A stretch of DNA of 64,000 nucleotides from Cellulomonas terrae. GTDB lineage: Bacteria; Actinomycetota; Actinomycetes; Actinomycetales; Cellulomonadaceae. The DNA is taken from positions 42,036 to 106,035 of the forward strand of contig NZ_BJWH01000015.1 in NCBI RefSeq assembly GCF_007990265.1, read 5' to 3'. The notes beneath the pieces were generated by a model that saw only the letters and a list, made by a program, of their open reading frames with translations, was not told where the DNA came from and ran no database searches. A program made the position numbers and the translations under genes. Of this stretch, positions 32,429-40,379 are shown piece after piece. Every line of letters starts with the position of its first letter. Positions within the stretch are counted from its first letter, which is position 1.

Positions 32429-33669
32429 GCCGCTGCGGGGGCGTCCTGCTCGTCCGCGTGCGCGACGTGCCGCAGCTGGTGCCAGATGAGCACGACGAAG
32501 ATCGCCGACCCGACGAACGCGAACCAGAACGGCGCCGTCACGCCGTAGCGCTGCGCGAGCACCCCGCCGATCGCGGCGCCGACCACCAGCCCGCCGAACA
32601 CTCCCACCAGGTTCACGCTGCCGACCCGACCCTGCAGCTGCGTCGGCACGGCCCGCTGCCGGATCGTCACCGACGTCGTCCCCCACACGAACGCGTGCGC
32701 GCCGAACACGAAGAACACGACCACCGCGAACCACGCGCTCGTCGTCAGGGCGAGGGCCAGGTGCGTGAGGGTCTCGATGACCAGGCCGATCCGCATGAGG
32801 TTCGCCAGGCTGACCCGCCGCGTGATCCAGCCGTAGGACACGGTCCCGACGAGCCCGCCCAGAGCCATGACGGTCGTGATGAGCCCGAACCCGATCGCCC
32901 CCAGCCCGAGCCGCTCCCGCGCGTAGAGGACGAGCACCGACCACGCGGCCCCGAACGTCACGTTGAAGATCAGGATCGTCAGCACGAGCGTCCGCACGGC
33001 CGCGTGGTGCCGCACCCAGCGGACCCCCTCGGCGATGTCGTGCCGGATGTGCGTCGCGCGCTTCTCGGCCCGGTGCGGCGGCAGGACCACGCGGGAGACC
33101 AGGACGGCGCCCGCGGCGACGAGCACCGCCTCCGCCGCGAACGGCCACGCGTGCCCGACGGCGAACAGGAACGCCCCCAGCGGAGGGCCGACGAGCTGGT
33201 TCACGGTGACGAACCCCGCCATGATCCGGCTGTTCGCCAGGGCCAGGTCGTCGCGCTGGACCAGCATCGGGACCAGCGTGCTCGACGCGTTGTCGGCGAA
33301 GGTCTCCGCGGTGCCCAGCAGGAACATGGCCACCAGGACGAGCCAGATCGTCGCGACGTCCACCGCCACCGCCGTCGCGAGCAGCACCAGGACCAGGGTG
33401 CGCAACGAGTCGACGACGATCACCAGCCGCCGCCGGTCCAGCCGGTCCGTCACCGCCCCGGCCCACAGCCCGAACAGCAGGGGCGGCAACCACTGCAGCA
33501 GCGCCGCCAGCGCGACCAGGAACGCGTCGTCCGTCCGCGACGCCACCAGCAGCGGGCCGGCCGCCAGGACGAGCCCGTCGCCCAGGTTCGTGCTCCACGA
33601 CGAGGCCAGCAGCCACCGGAACCCGGTGCCCAGCCTGCGAGGGACGACGGTGTCCAGGATCCGGCTCAC
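32425..33669 (-). CDS. MFS exporter
   Basis: The 414-residue protein has about twelve hydrophobic helices and the MFS motif A variant between helices 2 and 3 (GLWAGAVTDRLDRRRLVIVV). The overall pattern resembles EntS/MFS_3-type drug or siderophore exporters. I take GTG 33669. It lies directly upstream of the ars genes on the same strand but these have their own promoter. Substrate unknown. Confidence 0.88.
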   Translation of the reverse strand: MSRILDTVVPRRLGTGFRWLLASSWSTNLGDGLVLAAGPLLVASRTDDAFLVALAALLQWLPPLLFGLWAGAVTDRLDRRRLVIVVDSLRTLVLVLLATAVAVDVATIWLVLVAMFLLGTAETFADNASSTLVPMLVQRDDLALANSRIMAGFVTVNQLVGPPLGAFLFAVGHAWPFAAEAVLVAAGAVLVSRVVLPPHRAEKRATHIRHDIAEGVRWVRHHAAVRTLVLTILIFNVTFGAAWSVLVLYARERLGLGAIGFGLITTVMALGGLVGTVSYGWITRRVSLANLMRIGLVIETLTHLALALTTSAWFAVVVFFVFGAHAFVWGTTSVTIRQRAVPTQLQGRVGSVNLVGVFGGLVVGAAIGGVLAQRYGVTAPFWFAFVGSAIFVVLIWHQLRHVAHADEQDAPAAA

Positions 33670-33830
33670 GAGGGCCAGACGGTAGTGCGTCGGCTGGTGC
33701 GGATCACACCTGATTGTCTGCCGCGTCGCGGTACCAGCCGACGAACGCCTCGCCCGGGTCCCCGGTGCGGGGGGGTTCGTCGGGCGACGCGGTCGCCCGA
33801 CCCGCGACGTCCCCGTCCAGACCGTCGGGC

Positions 33831-34607
33831 TCAGAGCGACGAGAAGCCGCCGTCCGACGCGATCGTCTGCCCGGTCACCCAGTCGGCCTCGTCGCTCAGC
33901 AGCCAGGCGATCAGCCGCGCGGTGTCGGCGGGGGTGCTCCACCGGCCGCCGGGGCTGTGGGCGCTGACGGCAGCGCGTGCGGCGTCGTCGGCGTACCCGG
34001 TGTCGTTCGGGCCGGGGTTCACGCAGTTGACCGTGATGCCGCGGGGCATCAGGTGCACCGCGAGGCTCGCGGTGAGCTCGTGCAGGGCCGCCTTCGACGC
34101 GATGTAGGGCAGCTCGTCGGGCATCGCGCCCCGGTACTGGCCGGACGTGAAGAGGACGACGCGCCCGCCCGGTGCGTCGTCGTACCGCCCCGCGAACGCC
34201 TGCACGAGCAGGAGCGTGGCGCGGGTGTTCACCGCGTAGGACAGGTCGATCTCCGTGGCGGTCAGCTGCTCCAGGTTCTGGCCGGAGCTGCGCGCGTGGT
34301 TGGCGACGACCGCGTCGAGCCGGCCGAACGTGTCGTGGGCGGCGTCGACGAGCGCGTGCGGTGCGGCCGGGTCGGCGAGGTCCGTCGACACGTGCTCGAC
34401 GGTCCCGCCGGCCGCGCGCAGCTCGTCGACGAGCGCGTCGACCCCGCCCTCGTCCGCGCCCCACGGCTGCTCCGCGTCGTGCGGTGACCAGGAGTGCAGC
34501 AGCACCGTGGCACCGTCGGCGACCAGTCGGCGGGCGACGCCGGCGCCGATCGCGATGCGGCGGCTGGCGCCGGTGACCAGGACGACGCGTCCGTCGAGAG
34601 CGGGCAT
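33831..34607 (-). CDS. Short-chain dehydrogenase/reductase (SDR)
   Basis: The 258-residue protein shows the cofactor motif TGASRRIAIGAGVA (an expanded version of TGxxxGxG), NHA in place of NNAG (VVANHARSSG) and catalytic Y-x-x-x-K (PYIASKAAL). The end (WVTGQTIASDGGFSSL) is typical of FabG-like SDRs. ATG 34607 follows TGGAGG. The unusual cofactor loop and NHA motif set it apart from the other SDRs here. The 161 bases beyond its stop hold no gene I can support. Confidence 0.9.
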   Translation of the reverse strand: MPALDGRVVLVTGASRRIAIGAGVARRLVADGATVLLHSWSPHDAEQPWGADEGGVDALVDELRAAGGTVEHVSTDLADPAAPHALVDAAHDTFGRLDAVVANHARSSGQNLEQLTATEIDLSYAVNTRATLLLVQAFAGRYDDAPGGRVVLFTSGQYRGAMPDELPYIASKAALHELTASLAVHLMPRGITVNCVNPGPNDTGYADDAARAAVSAHSPGGRWSTPADTARLIAWLLSDEADWVTGQTIASDGGFSSL

Positions 34608-34812
34608 GGTGGACCTCCAGGGGATCGGGCGGCGCCACTCTGTCAGGACGCGGACGAGCAGGCCATCGGTATTCGTCGGGCCCCCGGCGGGCGGCGTCAC
34701 GCGACGAGCCTCGGCCCACCGGTGCGTGCCGCGCAGTGCCGAGGAGGCGGGCGTCGGAACCCGTCGAGCGTCGGCCGCGTTGGACCAGAGACCGACACGA
34801 GAGGTGAGACGC

Positions 34813-35373
34813 GTGGGATTCCTCGACCGGTTCCTGGGTCGCGACGAGCAGCCCACCGACCAGCAGCCGAGCGCGCGGTACGGCAACCGGCCGACCTTCG
34901 ACGAGGCGGCCATCGAGCGCTACCGCTACCTCCTGCGCACCGCGCCGCCGGACGCGATCGAGCAGGCGCACGCCGAGGCGTTCGCGCAGCTCACGCCCGA
35001 GCAGCGCCGGCAGGTCCTCGACGGGCTCTCGCAGGACGTGCCCGAGGCCGAGCGGGCGCAGTCCGACGACCCGCGCGCGCTCGCCCGGATGGCGACCCGC
35101 GCCGAGATGCGCGCACCCGGGACCCTGGAGAACCGCTTCGGCGGCGGCGGTCTCGGCATGGGCGGGATGCTCGCCGGCAGCCTGCTGGCCAGCGTCGCCG
35201 GTGCGTTCATCGGCACCGCGATCGCGGACAGCTTCTTCGACCTGTCCGACGGCGGCGGCGCCGACCCCGCGGCCGACAGCGGCGGGGACGTCGCCGCCGA
35301 CCCGGGTGCGGACGCGGGCTTCGACGGAGGGTTCGGCGACTTCGGGGGCGACTTCGGAGGCGGCGACTTCTGA
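34813..35373 (+). CDS. Hypothetical protein often mislabelled cation-transporting ATPase
   Basis: The 186-residue product starts at GTG 34813. The N-terminal half is helical (IERYRYLLRTAPPDAIEQAH, FAQLTPEQRRQVLDGLSQDV). A glycine-rich membrane helix follows (about 118-140, MLAGSLLASVAGAFIGTAIA). The tail is Gly/Asp-rich. Homologues are widespread in actinobacteria and are often named cation-transporting ATPase, but no P-type or other ATPase motif is present. Function unknown. It is preceded by a 205-base gap with no gene seen. Confidence 0.82.
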   Translation: MGFLDRFLGRDEQPTDQQPSARYGNRPTFDEAAIERYRYLLRTAPPDAIEQAHAEAFAQLTPEQRRQVLDGLSQDVPEAERAQSDDPRALARMATRAEMRAPGTLENRFGGGGLGMGGMLAGSLLASVAGAFIGTAIADSFFDLSDGGGADPAADSGGDVAADPGADAGFDGGFGDFGGDFGGGDF

Positions 35374-35459
35374 CCGCGCACGCGGTCGACGCCCGGACGG
35401 TGGCCGGCGCCGGCCGCGTGCAGGGTCGCGCCCGCTCCCGCTGACGGGCGCCCGTGCGG

Positions 35460-36014
35460 TCACCGGCCGGCGCGCACCGCCGCCCCGACGATCGGCACCA
35501 GCTCGACGGGCGGTCTCGGGTCCGTCGACAGCCGGGCGTGCGTCTCCACGTCGTACCGGTCGCTGCCGTACCGCAGCTTCGCCCGTTCGATGCCCTCGGC
35601 GGCGAACCCGGCCGCGGTGGCCACCCGGCAGGACGCGGGGTTGTTCACGCGGTGCCCGAGCTCGATCCGGAACAGGCCGACGGTGTCGAACGCGTGGGCG
35701 GCGATCGTGGCCAGCGCACGCGTGGCGAGCCCGTGCCCGCGCCGGCTGGCGGTGACCCAGTACGACGCCCACGCGGAGTCGTTCCGACGCTCGATGTGGC
35801 TGAGCGCGACGTGGCCGACCGCGACACCGTCGACCCGGATCGCGAACGCGACCGTCCCGTCGTCGTCGGTGAGGTACTGCGCGATGTAGGTGCGGGCTGC
35901 GGCACGTGACTCGACCTCCTGCCCGAGCTGGACAGCGAGCTCGGGGCTCTCCTCGACGGCGACGGTGAGCGAGTCGGCGTCGGAGGTCGACCAGGGGCTG
36001 AGCGAGACGTTCAC
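35460..36014 (-). CDS. RimJ/RimL-type GNAT acetyltransferase
   Basis: The 184-residue protein starts at GTG 36014, overlapping the DinB stop (GTGA). It has the acetyl-CoA motif (SRRGHGLATRALATIAAHAF) and the GLFRIELGHRVNNPASCRVA strand-helix typical of ribosomal-protein-type N-acetyltransferases. The substrate may be a protein N-terminus or a small molecule. Confidence 0.92.
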   Translation of the reverse strand: MNVSLSPWSTSDADSLTVAVEESPELAVQLGQEVESRAAARTYIAQYLTDDDGTVAFAIRVDGVAVGHVALSHIERRNDSAWASYWVTASRRGHGLATRALATIAAHAFDTVGLFRIELGHRVNNPASCRVATAAGFAAEGIERAKLRYGSDRYDVETHARLSTDPRPPVELVPIVGAAVRAGR

Positions 36015-36592
36015 CGGGCAGGGGGTCCGAACGAACCCGACACCGCGCGCCAGCCGGGTGGAGGGTCCTCGCCGACGCGCCCGTCGACCGCCTCCCGCAG
36101 CAGGTCCGCGTGCCCGGTGTGCCGTCCGTACTCCTCGACGAGGTCGAACAGGAGCCGCCGCAGGTTCGCGGGCCTGCCGTCGGAGTCGGCCAGGTCGACC
36201 GCGTGGTCGAGCCCACCGGCCGTCAGAGCCGCACCGAGCCGGTCCCGGGACCGGCGGACGGCGCCGTCCCAGTACGCGTAGAGCTCGTCGGGGCTGTCGT
36301 CTGCCGCCGTGCTGAACAGCCAGTCGTTGCCGCCTCGCCACCCGGTGGACTCCCACGGCTCACCGATCCGCCCGCCCGTCAGCCGGACCGTGAACTGGAG
36401 GTCCTCCACGGCCGCGAGGTGCTTGAGCAGGCCTCCGAGGGTGAGGTCCGACGACGGGATCCGGGCGCCGAGCCCTGCCGCGTCCAGGTCGTCGACCTTC
36501 CACCGGAACGTCGTGCGCAGCCGGTCGAGGGCGCCCACGAGGTGCTCCAGCTCGGTGCCCGCCATCGGGGGCTCCCACCAGTAGTCCTCCAT
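36011..36592 (-). CDS. DinB-family (DUF664-like) protein
   Basis: The 193-residue protein has a four-helix DinB layout: LVGALDRLRTTFRWKVDDLD, then LGGLLKHLAAVEDLQFTVRL (His of the metal triad), and LRRLLFDLVEEYGRHTGHAD with two more His. The N-terminal WWEPPMAG is typical of the mycothiol-dependent DUF664 branch. It is coupled to the GNAT gene. It may be a thiol transferase. Confidence 0.88.
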   Translation of the reverse strand: MEDYWWEPPMAGTELEHLVGALDRLRTTFRWKVDDLDAAGLGARIPSSDLTLGGLLKHLAAVEDLQFTVRLTGGRIGEPWESTGWRGGNDWLFSTAADDSPDELYAYWDGAVRRSRDRLGAALTAGGLDHAVDLADSDGRPANLRRLLFDLVEEYGRHTGHADLLREAVDGRVGEDPPPGWRAVSGSFGPPAR

Positions 36593-36601
36593 GCCTGCAC
36601 C

Positions 36602-37009
36602 CTAGGACCGGGGGTCGAGGAGGGCGTCGAACGGTGCCGTCGGCACGACGCCCTGCACGGCCCGCGCGAGCTCGTCGTCGAGCGTCACCAGGTAGTCCGC
36701 CTGCAGCCGCGTCAGTGCGACGTACTCGGCGGCGTACGTCGACGCCCAGCCGAGCTCGTCGGCGACCGTCCAGGCCACCTTGCGCAGCACGCCGTCGCCG
36801 AGCAGCCGGATCTTCGTGCGGTTCAGCCGGGCCAGCCGCTCGCGCGCGTCCGCAGCGGAGAGCTCTCCGCGGTGCACGGCCTCGTGCATCGCGGACAGCG
36901 CCTGCGACCGCAGGAGCGTCGGCGCGAGGAGCTCGTGGGCGTCGGGCAGCGGGGTGCCGGCCGCGGCGAACCGCAGAGCGGCACCCGCGTCGACGACGAA
37001 CCTGGTCAT
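36602..37009 (-). CDS. PIN-domain protein (VapC-like), no antitoxin seen
   Basis: This 135-residue protein has the first PIN acidic residue in FVVDAGAALRF (Asp 7), a Glu near SAMHEAVHRG (residue 43), and TRLQADYLVTLDDELARAV with the C-terminal acids (about 104-113). The fold is that of VapC ribonucleases. No vapB-type gene lies upstream; the preceding gene is divergent. It may be an orphan toxin or a non-toxin PIN protein. Confidence 0.8.
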   Translation of the reverse strand: MTRFVVDAGAALRFAAAGTPLPDAHELLAPTLLRSQALSAMHEAVHRGELSAADARERLARLNRTKIRLLGDGVLRKVAWTVADELGWASTYAAEYVALTRLQADYLVTLDDELARAVQGVVPTAPFDALLDPRS

Positions 37010-37095
37010 CGCGGCATCGTCCCACCAGCCTCCGACAGGAGCCTCCGGTCGTCCGTACGCTCGCCCCGGCGGACGTCCCGTGCTCTCATCGAGGC

Positions 37096-37524
37096 ATGAC
37101 CAGCACCGTCGTGATGAGGACGCTCAGCTGGCTCCACCGCGCCGGGGTGAGGGCCAGCGGGGGTCGGTTCGGCGGGACGCTGGTCGGCCTGCCGTCGCTG
37201 GAGCTGGTGACCGTCGGCCGGCGGTCGGGGAAGCCACGGTCGTCGATGCTGACCGCTCCCGTCACGCTCGGGCGGACGCTCGTCGTCGTGGCGTCCGCGG
37301 GGGGCAACGACGAGCACCCCTCCTGGTTCCTCAACCTGCGCGACCACCCGCAGGTGACCGTGTCGCTCACGGGCGGACCGCCCGTCCCGATGGTCGCGCG
37401 CGTGGCGACGCCCGACGAACGGCGGGCGCTCTGGCCGCGGATCATCGAGGCGCTGCCCAACTATGCGCGGTACCAGGAGCGGACGTCGCGGGTCATCCCC
37501 GTGGTGCTTCTCGAGCCGGTCTGA
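37096..37524 (+). CDS. Deazaflavin (F420)-dependent oxidoreductase, DDN family
   Basis: The 142-residue protein has the DDN/FDOR-A pattern LELVTVGRRSGKPRSSMLTA, then VVVASAGGNDEHPSWFLNLR and HPQVTVSLTGG. These loops bind F420 phosphate. ATG 37096 is the start. The family reduces quinones or xenobiotics with reduced F420. Confidence 0.92.
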   Translation: MTSTVVMRTLSWLHRAGVRASGGRFGGTLVGLPSLELVTVGRRSGKPRSSMLTAPVTLGRTLVVVASAGGNDEHPSWFLNLRDHPQVTVSLTGGPPVPMVARVATPDERRALWPRIIEALPNYARYQERTSRVIPVVLLEPV

Positions 37525-37589
37525 GCTCCGTCGCTGGAGTGCTTCCCGGAGCCCGTCAGAGCGTCGGTGACCCCCGCTAGGGTCGCGCC

Positions 37590-38696
37590 ATGATCCGGAC
37601 TCTTGCCGTCGAGGGCTACCGCAGCCTGCGTTCGCTGACCCTCGGCCTCGGCAACCTGACGGTCGTCACCGGTGCCAACGGGAGCGGCAAGACGAGCGTC
37701 TACCGGGCGCTGCGCCTGCTCGCCGAGGTGGCCCGCGACGGTGCCGTCTCCTCCCTGGCGCGTGAGGGCGGGATGCGCTCCGCGATGCACGCCGGTCGCC
37801 GGTCGGACGGGCCTCTCGCCGTCCGCCTGGGGGTCGCGACGGAGGACCTCTCCTACGCGATCGACCTCGGGCTGCCGCAGCTGGGACCGTTCAAGCTCGA
37901 CCCGGAGATCAAGTCCGAGGTCGTGTGGGCCGGCCCGGTGCTGCGCCCGTCGACCGTCCTGACGGAGCGCACCGGGTCGCGCGTCCGCACCCGCGACGAC
38001 GCCGGTGGGTGGACGACCGTGCCGCTGACGGTGAACGCGCACGAGTCGGTGATGGCGCTGCTCGCGGACCCGGCGGCGACCCCCGACCTGTTCGCGCTGC
38101 GGGAGCAGGCCCGGCGCTGGCGCTTCTACGACCACCTGCGCACCGACGCCGACAGCCCAGCCCGGCGCCCGGGCGTCGCCACGTTCACGCCCGTCCTGTC
38201 CGCGACCGGCGACGACCTGGCGGCGGCGCTGCTCACCATCGAGCGCACGGGCGACACCGATGCGCTCCAGGCGTCGGTCGACGTGGCGTTCCCGGGCTCG
38301 CGGCTGGTGGTCACCGAGGACGACGACGGTGTCTGCCGGGTCGCGATGACGCAGCCCGGCCTGCGGCGGCCGCTCTCGGCGGCGGAGCTGTCCGACGGCA
38401 CCCTGACGTTCCTGCTCCTCGTCGCCGCGGCCCACGCGACCCGCCCGTCGGACCTCCTGGTCCTCAACGAGCCCGAGTCGAGCCTGCACCCGAGCCTGAT
38501 GCCCGCCGTCGGCGCCCTCGTCGCGTCCGCTGCCGAGCGGTCGCAGGTGCTCGTCGTCACGCATGCCGGCGATCTGGTCCGGGCGTTGCGCTCCGCCGAC
38601 GCCACGACGATCGAGCTCACCAAGGGCGCCGGCGCGACCACGGTGGAGGGTGCGGGCGTGCTCGACGGCCCGGCGTGGACGTGGCCGAAGCGGTGA
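37590..38696 (+). CDS. AAA (AAA_21/RecF-like) ATPase
   Basis: The 368-residue protein starts with IRTLAVEGYRSLRSLTLGLG and the Walker A loop TGANGSGKTS (about residues 29-38). The signature-like LSDGTLTFLLL and Walker B/D-loop LLVLNEPESSLHP follow at about 270-300, and VTHAGD at about 327. This is the RecF/SMC-type ABC ATPase domain used by OLD-like and YjgR-type proteins, without a TOPRIM or other effector domain. No partner gene is adjacent, so its role is unknown. Confidence 0.87.
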   Translation: MIRTLAVEGYRSLRSLTLGLGNLTVVTGANGSGKTSVYRALRLLAEVARDGAVSSLAREGGMRSAMHAGRRSDGPLAVRLGVATEDLSYAIDLGLPQLGPFKLDPEIKSEVVWAGPVLRPSTVLTERTGSRVRTRDDAGGWTTVPLTVNAHESVMALLADPAATPDLFALREQARRWRFYDHLRTDADSPARRPGVATFTPVLSATGDDLAAALLTIERTGDTDALQASVDVAFPGSRLVVTEDDDGVCRVAMTQPGLRRPLSAAELSDGTLTFLLLVAAAHATRPSDLLVLNEPESSLHPSLMPAVGALVASAAERSQVLVVTHAGDLVRALRSADATTIELTKGAGATTVEGAGVLDGPAWTWPKR

Positions 38697-38757
38697 TCCT
38701 CCCGAGCACGGTCTGCGGGGTGTGCCGGACGACGGAGCGGTGGCAGCCTGGGGCACC

Positions 38758-39366
38758 ATGAGCGTGACGCGGGCCGAGTACTGGGACGGGCAGGCTGCCG
38801 GCTACGACAGGACCACGGCGTTCCTGGAGCCCCGGCTGTTCGCCCCCGCGCGCCGCTGGATCGCCGAGCGGGTGTCCGGCAGGACGCTGGAGGTCGGGGT
38901 CGGCACGGGCGCGAACCTGCCGTACTACGGCGACCGGGCCACCGACGTGACGATCGCCGACGTGAGCCCCGCGATGCTCCGGGCGGCCGCGGCACGGGCG
39001 AAGGAGGTCGGCGTGCCGGTCCGGCTGGTCGAGGCCGACAGTGCCCACCTGGACCTTCCGGACGGTTCCTTCGACACCGTGGTCTCCACGTTCTCGATGT
39101 GCTGCGTCGTCGACGAGCTCGCGGTGCTGCGCGAGCTGGCGCGCGTGCTGCGACCGGGCGGCCGGCTGCTGATGGCGGACCACGTCGAGTCGTCGGCGCG
39201 GCTCGGCCGCGGGGTGCAGCGGGTGCTGGACCGGGTGACGCCCGAGCGTGCGGGGGAGCACCACCGCCGCCGCCCGCTGCTGCTGCTGGACGCCGCCGGT
39301 CTGGTGCTCGTCGAGACGACGGCGTCGCGCTGGCGCCTGGTCGAGCAGCTCGCCGCTACCCGGTAG
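38758..39366 (+). CDS. Class I SAM-dependent methyltransferase
   Basis: The 202-residue protein has motif I (LEVGVGTGANLPYYGDRATD), the acid-loop IADVSPAMLR, and VVSTFSMCCVVDE before a helix-strand pair (LARVLRPGGRLLMADHV). This is the UbiE/Methyltransf_11 type. ATG 38758 is the start. It lies 39 bases before the TetR gene and is not obviously part of that operon. Confidence 0.92.
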   Translation: MSVTRAEYWDGQAAGYDRTTAFLEPRLFAPARRWIAERVSGRTLEVGVGTGANLPYYGDRATDVTIADVSPAMLRAAAARAKEVGVPVRLVEADSAHLDLPDGSFDTVVSTFSMCCVVDELAVLRELARVLRPGGRLLMADHVESSARLGRGVQRVLDRVTPERAGEHHRRRPLLLLDAAGLVLVETTASRWRLVEQLAATR

Positions 39367-39380
39367 CGGTTGTGCCGGGC

Positions 39381-39406
39381 TGTGAGTGACTGTACAGTCA
39401 CTCACA
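39381..39406 (+). promoter_or_regulatory. 26-bp perfect palindrome at the TetR start
   Basis: Half-site TGTGAGTGACTGT (39381-39393) is followed directly by its exact complement, ending on the A of the TetR start codon. A protein bound here would cover the start codon, so autorepression is very likely. The half-site TGAGTGACT recurs at 39994-40011. Confidence 0.9.
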
Positions 39407-39957
39407 TGTCCTCCCTCAGCACCGCCGAGCTGCGCGTCCCGGTCGTCACGGCCAGTGCGGTCCAGGAGTTCGCCCAGGGCGGCTACCACGGCACGACGAT
39501 CGCGGACGTGGCTCGCGCCGCCCGCATCTCGCCCGCCTACGTGTTCAAGCTGTTCCCCAGCAAGGAGCGCCTGTTCGTCGCCGCGCTCGAGGAGTGCTTC
39601 CGGCAGATCGTCGAGAGCCTGTCCATCGGGGCCGACGAGTCCGGTTCGACGGACCCGGACGAGATCCTCGACGCCATGGGTGGCGCCTACGCCCAGCTCA
39701 TCAGCGACCGGTCGCTGCTCATGCTCCAGGTCCACGCCCAGTCGGTCGCGGAGATCCCGGAGATCGGTCAGGCCCTGCGCACCGGGCTCGCCTCCGTGGT
39801 CCGGCTCGCCAAGACGCGGTCGGGCGCGAGCGACGCCGCGGTCCAGAGGTTCATCGCCTACGGGCAGCTGTGCCACCTGATCGTCACGACCGGCATCGAC
39901 GACGTCCCCGACGAGTGGGCGTCGATCGTCTCCGCCGGCATCCGCCACCCAGCCTGA
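39406..39957 (+). CDS. TetR-family transcriptional regulator
   Basis: The 183-residue protein has a TetR HTH at residues 8-55 (TIADVARAARISPAYVFKLFPSK, broken here as TIADVARAAR / ISPAYVFKLF). ATG 39406 lies at the edge of a perfect palindrome. It is followed by a second palindrome and a small membrane protein/quinone oxidoreductase pair, which are its likely targets. Confidence 0.92.
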   Translation: MSSLSTAELRVPVVTASAVQEFAQGGYHGTTIADVARAARISPAYVFKLFPSKERLFVAALEECFRQIVESLSIGADESGSTDPDEILDAMGGAYAQLISDRSLLMLQVHAQSVAEIPEIGQALRTGLASVVRLAKTRSGASDAAVQRFIAYGQLCHLIVTTGIDDVPDEWASIVSAGIRHPA

Positions 39958-39993
39958 CCCGACGACAGTCCGATCCTGCTCGACCCCACACAG

Positions 39994-40011
39994 TGAGTGA
40001 CTAGTCACTCA
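39994..40011 (+). promoter_or_regulatory. 18-bp perfect palindrome, second TetR site
   Basis: TGAGTGACT is followed directly by AGTCACTCA, 20 bases before the start of the small membrane protein gene. The half-site is the same as in the 39381-39406 site, but the 4-base centre (GTAC) of that site is missing here. Confidence 0.88.
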
Positions 40012-40031
40012 ACCATCGATAGGAGAGAACC

Positions 40032-40379
40032 ATGCCCACGCTCACCACGACCCGCCGCACCCCACGGTCCGTCCTCGTCTCCGCCTGGGCCGTCCCGGTC
40101 CTCGTGCTCGGCCAGTTCTCGATGCTCGCCATCGTGCCCGTCGCACTGGTCCTCGTCGGCACCTGGCGCCGCCCGGCCCTTCGCTCCCTGCGGCCGTACA
40201 GCGCCGCGCTCGCCGTGATCTACGCGACACCGCTCGCCATCTGGATCCTGCGCCCCGACGGGGCGCCGAGCCTGTCGAAGGACATGCACCCGGTCTTCCT
40301 CGTCCTCATCGTGGCGGCCGCCGTCGCACTGCTCGTGAAGCTCCACACCCGCCCGACCACCTCCGAGGAGCTCCGATGA
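40032..40379 (+). CDS. Small three-helix membrane protein
   Basis: The 115-residue protein has three hydrophobic helices (VLVSAWAVPVLVLGQFSMLA, LRPYSAALAVIYATPLAIWI, VFLVLIVAAAVALLVKL). ATG 40032 follows AGGAGAG. It overlaps the oxidoreductase gene (ATGA). No named family recognised. Control by the TetR protein is expected from the adjacent palindrome. Confidence 0.82.
   Translation: MPTLTTTRRTPRSVLVSAWAVPVLVLGQFSMLAIVPVALVLVGTWRRPALRSLRPYSAALAVIYATPLAIWILRPDGAPSLSKDMHPVFLVLIVAAAVALLVKLHTRPTTSEELR

Noticed and set aside
33670..33830. A 40-codon open stretch on the minus strand ending in EAFVGWYRDAADNQV
   Set aside because: It looks slightly protein-like but has no start codon or ribosome site and no recognisable family. 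It could be a gene remnant; not enough to call.
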